This document shows, piece after piece, positions 20,103 to 29,700 of a stretch of DNA of 64,000 bases; position 1 is the stretch's first letter; every line of letters begins with the position of its first letter. The position numbers were made by a program, and so were the translations under genes. The stretch is from Todiramphus chloris collaris (Eukaryota > Chordata > Aves > Coraciiformes > Alcedinidae). The stretch covers positions 4,598,929 through 4,662,928 of the forward strand of contig JANVCC010000261.1 of assembly GCA_025345505.1 (NCBI GenBank). Reading direction: 5' to 3'. A model generated the notes under the pieces. It saw nothing but the letters and a program-made list of their open reading frames with translations, did not search any database and had not been told where the DNA came from.

Positions 20103-21140
20103 ATGAGCGCCGCCGCTCTCTACAGCCTGGACTCCCCGGCATCTTATAAGAGCTGGTGCCTGGAGCCCGCCAACTTCTACGACGCCAAGGTGGGCAGCGG
20201 CGGCGGGCCGGGTCCCGCCTGCAAGCCGGGCGGCCGCGGCGGCTGCGGGATGAGCGGCGAGGAGGCGGGGGGCGGCCTGGGGGGCAGCGGCACCAACCTG
20301 GCGGAGCTGAGCGCCGCCGCCCCGGCCATGTACGAGGACGAGAGCGCCATCGACTTCAGCTCCTACATTGACTCCATGTCGGCCGTGCCCAACCTGGAGC
20401 TTTGCAACGACGAGCTCTTCGCCGACCTCTTCAACAGCAACCACAAGCCCGAGCGGGGCGGGGACTACGGCGAGTACTTGCCGCCGGGCGGCGGCGCCGG
20501 CCGCGACCCCGCCAAGGACCTCGGCGCTGCCATGACCACCCTGCTGGGCGCCGAGCCCCGCACCGCCTCCTCCTCCTCCTCTTCCTCCTCCTCCTCCTCC
20601 TCCTCCTCCTCCCGCGGCGCCCTGAAGCAGGAGCCGGACTGGAGCGACAGCGACCTCTCCTCCTCGCTGCTGCCCTCGCAGATCGCCACCTGCGCCCAGA
20701 CCATCATGAACCTGAGCGGACAGCCCACGCCGCCCACCTCCCCCGAGCCGCCGGGCAGCAGCTCCCCCTCCAGCTGCAGCACCCGCTCCCCGGGCCCCGC
20801 CGCCGGCTCCGTGCCCGTGCCCGGGTCGGCTCCGTGCGTCCCGCCGCCGGCGGCCCCCGGCGGGAAGGAGCGCGGCGGCAAGAAGTGCGTGGACAGGTTT
20901 AGCCCCGAGTACCGGCAGCGCCGGGAGCGGAACAACATCGCCGTGCGCAAGAGCCGCGACAAGGCGAAGCGGCGCAACCAGGAGATGCAGCAGAAGCTGC
21001 TGGAGCTCTCGGCCGAGAACGAGAAGCTGCACAAGAAGATCGAGCAGCTGACCCGGGACTTGACCAGCCTCCGGCACTTCTTCAAACAGCTGCCCAGCGC
21101 CTCCTTCCTGCAGCCCGGCTCGGGCACCGACTGCCGGTAA
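20103..21140 (+). CDS. CEBPD: C/EBP-delta, bZIP transcription factor (single exon)
   Basis: 345 residues, intronless as in other vertebrates, and longer than human (about 269). C/EBP-delta is a nuclear dimeric activator of inflammatory, adipogenic and acute-phase genes that binds CCAAT/enhancer motifs. The N-terminus MSAAALYSLD matches human MSAALFSLD, which fixes the start. MYEDESAIDFSSYIDSM and LELCNDELFADLFNSNHK are the conserved activation boxes. Residues 156-170 are 15 consecutive Ser encoded by TCC/TCT, just before the LKQEPDW sumoylation-type motif (LKREPDW in human). The basic region is at about 271-291 (RRERNNIAVRKSRDKAKRR), followed by the leucine zipper to about 330 and the end TDCR. 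The start context is weak (C at -3); in-frame ATGs at 20250 and 20328 could give shorter forms. Confidence 0.98.
   Translation: MSAAALYSLDSPASYKSWCLEPANFYDAKVGSGGGPGPACKPGGRGGCGMSGEEAGGGLGGSGTNLAELSAAAPAMYEDESAIDFSSYIDSMSAVPNLELCNDELFADLFNSNHKPERGGDYGEYLPPGGGAGRDPAKDLGAAMTTLLGAEPRTASSSSSSSSSSSSSSSRGALKQEPDWSDSDLSSSLLPSQIATCAQTIMNLSGQPTPPTSPEPPGSSSPSSCSTRSPGPAAGSVPVPGSAPCVPPPAAPGGKERGGKKCVDRFSPEYRQRRERNNIAVRKSRDKAKRRNQEMQQKLLELSAENEKLHKKIEQLTRDLTSLRHFFKQLPSASFLQPGSGTDCR
20568..20612 (+). repeat. CEBPD: (TCC)n encoding 15 serines in C/EBP-delta
   Basis: Fifteen consecutive Ser codons, all TCC except one TCT. The human protein lacks this tract as I recall it. The near-pure codon run indicates recent slippage. 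Confidence 0.95.
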
Positions 21141-21630
21141 CCGGGGGGGAGCGGGACGGAGAGACGGACTCCGGGAGACCGTGGATAAATACCTCAGAGG
21201 GCCCTGCCGAGCCGAGCCGAGCCGTGCCGTGCCGGGCCGTTAGCGGGCCGGGCCGCGGAGCCCCGGGCCGGGCCGTGCGCTGGGAGGATGCGCGGAGCCG
21301 CGCTGGGACCCGCCGGCCCGCTCTCGGAATGTTGTAGCGACGTGGGGCGATGCCTGGGTCTTCACCGCGAAACCTGCAAAAAAATAAACCAAAAGGAAAA
21401 AAGCTAATTTTTTTTTTTTTCTTTTCTCCCCTTAAATTATTTTTGTAATGGTAGTTTTCGTCTTTTCTACATTTTACTCATACCGATGCAGCTATGGTAC
21501 ATCTGTTAAAATGATTCAAAACCCCATGTATTTTAGACAGTAGGATGAAAAAAAGACTGAGCATGCTCGACCTTTTATATAAATTTTTACAGCATTTCTA
21601 AAAATAAAAGAAAAGCATTTTAAAATCAAC
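21141..21630 (+). other. CEBPD: CEBPD 3'UTR
   Basis: Runs from the stop to a polyadenylation signal AATAAA at 21604-21609, followed by T/G-rich sequence; an earlier AATAAA lies near 21385. The AT-rich second half (tttttgtaatggtag, gactgagcatgctc, tttttacag) closely resembles the human CEBPD 3'UTR as I remember it, suggesting conserved post-transcriptional control. Confidence 0.75.
21604..21609 (+). terminator. CEBPD: CEBPD polyadenylation signal
   Basis: AATAAA about 465 nt after the stop, in a context like the human CEBPD 3' end. Confidence 0.65.
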
Positions 21631-21908
21631 CCTGCTCTCGTTTGCGGTGTCTTTTGAAAGCAGCGGGCGGCACCGGGGGAGCTGCGCTTCCCGGGAGCTG
21701 CTGCCGACTGGGAAGGGGCACTTGGGAGAGGGTCTCCAGCGCCTGCGACTGGGGAGGTGAGGAGAAGGGGAGTGAGGTGCACCGCTTTTTTCTTTAAAGC
21801 AGCCGAAGGGCGAGGCCATGGTGGGAATAACGGGGACTCTTGCACGTGGTCGTTATAAAGTTTGCTTCCCCCCAGGATCTTCACCACTTTGCCGGATGCT
21901 GAGTCAGT

Positions 21909-22025
21909 TCATAGAATCCTAGAACACCAGGTTGGAAAGGGACCTCAAGGATCGTCTGGTCCAACCTTTCCTGGGAAAGGCAAGGTCTCGATAAAATGGC
22001 CCAGCACCCTGTTCACTTGTTGCCA
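21909..22025 (-). mobile_element. CR1 LINE 3' fragment
   Basis: Contains catagaatcctagaacaccag, ggttggaaagggacctcaag and tggcccagcaccctgt, the reverse complement of a typical avian CR1 3' end. It lies between CEBPD and SPIDR. Confidence 0.8.
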
Positions 22026-22109
22026 CTGAGGTTACTCTCAGTGCCCAGCATCTGTTGCACTGCAGGAGGGGCTGCTTTTTGGCCAGCACTCTCTGAAATA
22101 TTACCCATT

Positions 22110-22150
22110 TTATATATATCTATATCTATCTATCTCTGTATGTATATGAG
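22110..22150. repeat. (TATC)n-like microsatellite
   Basis: A degenerate TATA/TATC run (tatatctatatctatctatc). The surrounding 21630-23140 is otherwise intergenic with no gene seen. Confidence 0.7.
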
Positions 22151-23144
22151 CACAAGAACACCGTCAGTTAAAAGTCCCATTTAAAAACCTCAAAGTGGTT
22201 TCCACTCCCGACAATACAAAGTTGCCCCTACACTAACGTGCTCCGAAGCTGAACCAGCTCAGTCCCAAGGGAGATGCTGCTGCACCCATCCACTTCAGCC
22301 TGCTCTGCACGAGCTGTCCACTTTCCCTGATCCCTAGGGAAAGTGAGAGCAGACAACAACGTCAGTCTCTGAGTGATTGTACTGCAAAAGGTGAGGCTGC
22401 TCCGCTGAGTTCTGATAGTGTGTTCATAAAGATGACAGCATCTGTAGGGCACCGGCAGAAGAACGGTCTGATCGGACAAGCACCTCCACCAGCCAGTGCT
22501 TTCCAACAGACAAATCTTACTGGTTTCACCCTGGTCATGTACAGGGCAGTATCCTCCATGCAGGAATGGGCTGACGTCCCCTTCTTCCTTACAGGGAGGC
22601 AGGTAAGAGACTGAAACACTCGGGAGGAGGGGGGGGAAGAGGGATTCAAATGCTGGGTCATTCCTTTAAGAATCGTGGTGTATTTAAGATTTTGCACTAT
22701 CAACTGCAGCCACAGGACGATCGCTGCAGCACTAAGTTTGCTGTTTCTTTTCTGCTGGGTAATCACATACTGGGAGCTGTGCAAAACCATTCATTCCTGC
22801 TCTTCTGACCTGTACAGGTTTATAAATACCATGAAAGGAGAAAGGGAAAAAATCTAATCTCTGACTGAATTCTTACATTAATTCTTGCATCTCAAACAAT
22901 GGACACATCAGAAGATTTTGCTATTCTTTATCTGATCTGTAATCCATGTCTGTACGCTCAGGGTGAGGATAGTTATGTGGCCTACAGAGCAGTTTGCTCG
23001 TTACCTGTAATAGAAACTGTATCATGAAACACCCTCTTTGTGGGAAGCTACAGATAACGTGGGATTTCTAGACTTGGAGAACAACTAGCCGTAAAACATT
23101 AACTTTATATATTCATGACGCTTCAAAATACAACTTTTGTTCAA

Positions 23145-23651
23145 CTCTCCATCTTTAAAACATTTATTCCAAGGTGATAACAAACATTACAACTCCAAAT
23201 CTGTGCACGACACGGTGTTTTACAGCCGGCGGTACGTCTGGAATCTGCTGATAAAACTCAGCTTAGACCAATGTTCACCGCCTACAGCAATGTATTTATT
23301 TCAAAAAATATCAGTAAAATATTTTCCATCTGCACATAATAAATATGGTATTATAAAAAAAATATTCACAACCATTCAAAACTTCCAGCACAAGATGTTT
23401 CAGACACAAACAGCAGACATGCCAAAGAACTGTATTCTGAAATTCTGAACTCATCCAAAAGAGTACAGAAAATTGAACAGATTTTTTTTTTTTATATATA
23501 GGTATTTTTTTTCAGCGTTAGCACAATGTGCTTTGTAAATCACAGTTTTAATAAACTATCTTCATACTTATCACACTCGCATTACACATTATCTGTGGCA
23601 CTAGTTAACAGATAACCACATGACAAAGTCCACAGATACTACAGGAGCTGA
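23145..23651 (-). other. SPIDR: SPIDR 3'UTR
   Basis: Minus-strand sequence after the SPIDR stop. Candidate AATAAA signals (TTTATT on the plus strand) lie at 23295-23300 and 23163-23168; the second would end the transcript near 23145. SPIDR and CEBPD converge tail to tail about 1.5 kb apart. Confidence 0.5.
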
Positions 23652-23795
23652 CTAGAGTCCAGCTCCGTGTCCCGCTGCTGCTTCCAGAAGTACAATTTCC
23701 TCCAGCGCAACGCAGTTGGGGTGGCTGGTGACAGAGTGGACGTAGCAGTTCAATAACCCCACCTCCTTTCCCAGCACGCTCTGCACCTCATAACT
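23652..23795 (-). CDS. SPIDR: SPIDR last coding exon
   Basis: The acceptor gcttttatcactgcag lies on the minus strand. 47 codons start [19 protein letters not shown], with [11 protein letters not shown] later, then TAG. It is almost identical to the remembered human C-terminus ([26 protein letters not shown]). Phase 0 entry. Confidence 0.95.
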   Translation of the reverse strand, partial: SYEVQSVLGKEVGLLNCYVHSVTSHPNCVALEEIVLLEAAAGHGAGL

Positions 23796-26700
23796 CTGCA
23801 GTGATAAAAGCATGTTGATTAAAACAAATAGTCCTGGACATTCTGTTCTAAGCAGCATTCGGCTCGGAGGATGCAGGGCGTAAGGTCCTCTTCCAACAGA
23901 CATCATTTTTTTTTTAAGGACTCAAAAAGAAAGGTGCATTAGAACTGATGGAAAGAATGAATCCATTAGATTTTCAATAATTAGATCTCACTCCTGCTTA
24001 AAGTGCTGCTTCCCTGCTGGGCTTTTAAAAATGAGCTGTTTAAGGGAAACAAAACAAACCAAAACAAAATGCTGCTGTGGCTTTGAACTCAGTTTTGCTG
24101 CAGCATAACCTGCGTGTGCTCCCTTTATGTAGCCTTCTGACACAGGAATCCCTGTGTATGTACACACTACCCACAGATTACCTTAGCCAACAGACCCACT
24201 AAAGGCAAAAATATCTGGTTTTTACTCCCCCCTGCCCCACACACATCTTTTACCTTTGTGTTGGATCACCAGCACCCACACAGTCCCTGCTGCCCAGTGA
24301 CCTGACAGGCAGCTTCCCCACTGTGTAGAGACTGTTCTGCCTCGGGGAGAGGGATACCAGGCTGGGGTCATTTCTCTGACAGGAGACAGCACATTACCAG
24401 AAGAACTGGTAGCACTGACAGCTGGTACCTCTGTTGAGAAGGTATCCATCCCAGATGGCAGGTTTACACCCATTTCCCTCCTCAGTGGGACTTTCCTCTG
24501 ACCGTGTCCCCCCCACTTTCATCTGGGCTGTGCATCTCTACAGGTATGTGATACTCATGTCTGCTGCCTGATCCAAGATATAAACAACCCTTTTTTTTCC
24601 CCCCCTAGATTATTTTTATCCCAGACCAGTGCACGACGCAGCTGCACAAACACCAGCTGTACTGGTGTAACAGAAGGGCTGCCACAAGGTAAGGAACAAG
24701 TGGCCAGGGCCAGTGACAGCTAAAACCAACCTCCTTGCCAAAAGAAGTGGTTACAAAGCTACACCCTTAGGAAGTTTAGCAGCACTGGTCAAAAAAAAAT
24801 GCCATCTCAAGCGGCATTTCTTGTGAATAATCTGTGTTGAGATGTGCTGCTTTTTAAAAGAAAAAAGTTAAAAGAGGAAAATATTAATGGGAAAAAAAAA
24901 AAAAAAAGGAAAAACTGAGACCTGCATTTCAGCTGGGGAAAAAAAAATATTTCTAAGTTGCCAGATTTCTGAATTCTAGCATTATAAAAACTGAAATGTG
25001 AGAAAGAGGTTGTTTGAATTCTAATACCTGGACCAAGAACTACGCTTTGTCAGTCTGTAACCAAACCAGACACATCCTGTAAAACTTAGCGACACTTCAC
25101 TGCTATTCAAAGAGCAAATGTATGTTGGAAATTCCTTGTATCTCTTTGCTTAAATGAAATATACGCCTTCCAGCACAACAAAAATAATTTATGATTTCAG
25201 AGCAACATTCCACTTTAAATATTATCCATAAACCTCATTACAACCATGGAGCACATAACAGCAAAATGCTAGAAGATGATGTAAGACAGGGAAAGCAAAA
25301 TGACCCCAATATGCGTCACCTAACTGAAGGTACTTAACTGGGATGATTAAACAAGACAAGGAGCTGGCCTTTGTTCCCTTCCACGTGCAGCGGAGGGGGG
25401 TGGATCCTGGGATGCTGACTGGACTTGGTGATCCTCTGAAGGTGCTGCTCCTTCGCTGCTGACCATCCGGCAGCCAATGCCAGGCAGGCACCTACCCGGG
25501 TGCCTCCCTCACCCGCGATAAATCTGGGTCACTGGGCCAGATGTCAGGGTTCTTCTGATATCTCAGATTAAAGGAGTAACTACTTCACCATTACATAAGC
25601 TGTACTTTAGCCCATGGATCCCTGTGGCTTACGCGTGCTTCATTCATACAATTATAATGCATTATTTTGCACCCACTTTGCAAATTTCTCTACTATTACC
25701 TAAGCCTGACAGCAGCTTCATGGTTGTGCTGTTAGAAAGCAGTTGCAGTTTACAGCGTTTAGAAGACCATCCCAAAAAGGTGGGATGCTTGGACTGCACC
25801 TTTGCTGTCTTTGGATCCTCAGCCAGAAAATGCAGTAAAGCCCAGCACAGCCTGTCACAGCTCTGAATGTCTGCACAGTGCTGTTTGCTGAGCTAAACCT
25901 GTCCCTGTCTGCACATCCCACCTGTGGCATCCCCCTTCTGAAAAGGAGGCTGTCACCCTGATGATAGTCATGTGATAGCAGAGCATCAGCAAGGTGGTGG
26001 GATTGCCAACCCAAATCCCAGGGTGGACATGAGAAAAAAAATCCATTATTCCTAGTGAAATCTCCTACCACTCCTTGTGCAGTTCTGAAATGAACGGTCT
26101 GGAAAGGCAGGATCTCCATCCTTGGAGGTTTTCAGGATCCTGCCAGTCAAAGTCATGGCTGACCTGCCCGTGAACTGGCAATAACCCCATGTGAGTGGCA
26201 GGTCAGAGAATGACCTTCAGGAATCCCTCTCATTTCTGTGATTTGCACACCTTCCCACCTGATCCACCTCTCCTGTACTCTGTCTCTACAGTGAATTTTG
26301 TAGTCTAACTTTCTTTTATCAACATACATTATACCTACCCCATCCTCACTGGTGGATGACATCAGGAGAGAAGAGATTGTCCTTTGTAACAGCTGGAATG
26401 AGAAAATTAACAGGTTTTGTTCATGACAAAAACCTTACGTATGCAAAGACATTCTGTTCACAGGTTAACACAGTCACGTTGAACAAAGCTTTATCATTTT
26501 AACATAGAATGGCTTTGCTTCTCTGGCCAAGAAGGCAGAGGAGAGGTGACACAAAAGACATTCAGAATGAGATTTTTAAAATACACATTCCTTTTAGGCT
26601 GTGGAGACTGAGGTTTCCCAGGCCCAACCCAACAAAGCCCTTCAGCTGGACCGTAAAACCGTGAATTCAATGACTGTGTTATTTGGCTAAGATCTGGGAA

Positions 26701-29700
26701 CTGGGTTCTTAGTCCAATGAAACACTATTTTAGTACCAGATTAAATTATAGGATAATTGTACATCTTTTAATTTTCCTTCTGACAGAGTTGTTTACAAAA
26801 GTGTGGCTGAGAGCACGTGTGTCTACATATCCAGCATCACTATACTCAACACGCCAAAGCTCATTTTTGTGCCATACCTTTACTTTTACTGTACTTTGAG
26901 ATCGGGATGGACAACTCAAGAAGACTTCCAGCTGCATTTTCAAAATGGGTGAAATGACAACTTCACAGCACTGGTTGCAATACAGCAATCCTCTGAAACA
27001 TGCAAATAATGATGGGAGAAATGGAGAGAAAAAAACGAGCAGTTGTAAATGAAAACACACAGAAAACCAGTTATCTTATCCTCTAAAATACTCTGCTGGT
27101 AGAATTTTAGTAGGAAAGCCCTGGTAGAGATTTGGTGGATAACAGCAAATAGAGCTCTTCTGTCAGTAGAACCGAGTAACTCTCTTGGAGGACCTTAACT
27201 CTTCCAGCAAAAGGATCTTCCATTTATAAGTTTTGGCAACACGGGGGGGGAGGTTGCTATTTATAGTCACCCCATTTAAGAGAGTATTAATCTCATAACC
27301 TTCAAAAAGTTTTGGCAAAAGAAAATTTGTAGCATAAATTCGATCCCAGTGAGTTATTGATTTAGGCCCTCGTTCAGCAAACGTTCAAGATTTTCAGCAC
27401 ACACTTAAGTCATATGCATAAAATTAAGCTTAGCTATCCGTGCTTGTTGGAATAATGTCTTAAAGAAATATTGGTGCTGCATTGTTCTCCAAATGAAGCA
27501 AAAGTGTCCTTCACAGGAGAGGTTTGGTTGGTTTTTTTCAATTGAACCACAGTGCTGTGTGAACGAGCACACCCCCTCATTTTCTGCATGATAGTGTGAT
27601 ACAGAACAACTTTTTTTATTATTTTATAATACAGAACAACTTTTTAAAGTCTGTTGTAATACAGAAAAACTGTTTTTTAGGAAGCTATACACAACAAAGC
27701 ATAAGCAGTAAAGCTTCTCATATTTAGGAAATGTTATCTATTTCAATGGGATCAAAGCCACACAACTTCTCCTTGTACTTGTCCAGTAGAAAAAACTCCC
27801 CTTTCCTTCTTTGTACACTCTGACTACTCTCTTATCCTCTCGTGTTTTGATCCCATCAGGTATCTCGGACTCTGCAAGAGCAAGCTGGGTAAGCAGCTGT
27901 AGGGGAGGCTTTCCAAGAGCACACCGGTGACACAGGTTTAGCGTTTCAGGTGGTAACAGGTCCTGTAGGATCAGTCTTTGCATTTGGGACAGACATACTT
28001 CCAGAATTATTCAACATCCTTTTTAGAATGGCTATCAATTTACTAGGGCTGAACTGCAGCTCTTTCAGAATTAGGTAAACGACAGCAGAGATCACAGTGT
28101 AATATAAAAATGAGGAGGATTGATGGTACACAGGGTAACAAGGTGGGGTAGGAAAATACAAGAAGCTACTTTCAGAGGAGCTTAAAATCAGACCTGGGGT
28201 TTAAAACTAATATTACAATGCAGTGGGCTATGAAATCTTTATAAGCAATGCTTTAAGATTAGCTTAGAAAAAAACTGCGATAACTGCAAATGCAAACCAT
28301 TTCGTATCTGCTTGTATCTTTCTTAATAAATTAATGTAACCTTGCAGGTTTTATCAGTTCATCAGCAATAAAAATACTACGTCTTAGTTCTAGGAAGGAA
28401 CAAAGTGCAGCCTGTGCCTGCAGGAACCATTGCATCACCTGCTGCTGTTGTGGCTACATCTGCAGAACACCTGGAGTGCTCCAGAGCATGCTGACTCTCA
28501 CCTGTCCTGGGGACACAGCTCCAACTTTCCATTGCCACACTTGTCACACGTAGGCCAGGAGAAAGCAGTGCTCTCATTAACTCCAACGACAGTACCTGCA
28601 GCAGATGAAGTTCTTACAAAGTGCTAACGGCAGGCTAGCAAACACAGTCCCTGCTGCCTTCACAGCAGGTCTGATCCTTTCTGACCCTCAGCTTGAGTAA
28701 GACTTGTCAGAGCAAGCATCACCTCTTCCAACAATCTCACTCCTTTGAACCTCCAACAAGGGACAACAGTGTGGCAAAGTCTCTACACTCTAAAAATACC
28801 TGAAATTATTTAAAATACCTGATAATTAACTTTCCAAACAGGCTGAGTTCAATTTTGGTTTGGGTTTTATTGTTTTTCTGATTTGCTTTTATTTGCTTTC
28901 TTTCTGGTCCTCTGATGTTTCCTTGGCAATAAGCAGGCATCAAAATCATCAGGTCAAATAACTTGATATCGATATTTAGGAAACACAAACCAATGAGAAG
29001 ACTCAATCCCTTTCAAAAACAATGATGCAGGTTAAATTCCATTAACAATGGAGTTATTCTTCATTTCTACCGATCTAACAGAGATTAGATCTGGCCCTCA
29101 GATTTAAGTGTGTGCCTAAGAAGGGAATGCCAAAGATACTTTGGACTAATACAAAGGGCCTTGCTAGTTTTGGCAAGAAAAAGTATGTTCAGAGTTTTAT
29201 GAGACGCCAATAATGTATTATGTGTTATGGTAATGATATGCTGAAATTATGAGCATTATTTATGGTGAAAATGCTTCTAAGTATTTTGAAGCATACGAAT
29301 TGGATCACCTGTAAGAATAAAATTACACTAAAGTAAATCCCTGCTGGCACAACAGAAGTATATACTAAAATTTCCAGCTCCTATTGAGCAAGAATCTCAC
29401 AGTTTTATACCATATTCAAGAAAAGAAACCCTTGGGGACTAGGGAGAATTTACACTGTCTGGTCTGCAAGACAGGGCATTAATCCCTTGCTTTCCTGCTT
29501 CTCCTGAGACAAGGACTGACAGGAAGGAGGTAACTACATGTAAACAACAAAACTGTGATATTCTTTGAGAATTCAAAGGACAGCAAGTCTGGAGATCAGG
29601 AAAGGTCCTTCTCAAATACAACACGTATGACCCAATTTCTATGCATGTAACAAAACAACAAGGATTTTACTGACAGAATAAGCAATTCTTCGTTTAACCC

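Larger units (their letters stand above)
19100..21330. promoter_or_regulatory. CEBPD: CpG island covering CEBPD
   Basis: GC content and CpG density rise abruptly at about 19100 and fall after about 21330. The island spans the promoter, 5'UTR, whole coding exon and start of the 3'UTR. Long open frames on the minus strand here, including one of 545 codons, are by-products of GC richness. Confidence 0.85.

Noticed and set aside
19440-21077. 545-codon minus-strand open frame over CEBPD
   Set aside because: Low-complexity Ala/Gly/Arg/Val shadow of the GC-rich C/EBP-delta coding strand and its CAG-type leader; no recognisable domain.
25510-25556. Minus-strand [14 protein letters not shown] segment between acceptor- and donor-like sites
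   Set aside because: The better candidate for this SPIDR exon is 25800-25862, which aligns with the remembered human residues; this one does not.
27738-27983. Minus-strand open frame with an internal acceptor (gctcttgcag), first taken as a SPIDR exon
   Set aside because: No usable donor precedes its stop, and the true SPIDR exon for this place was found at 28502-28595 with matching phases on both sides.
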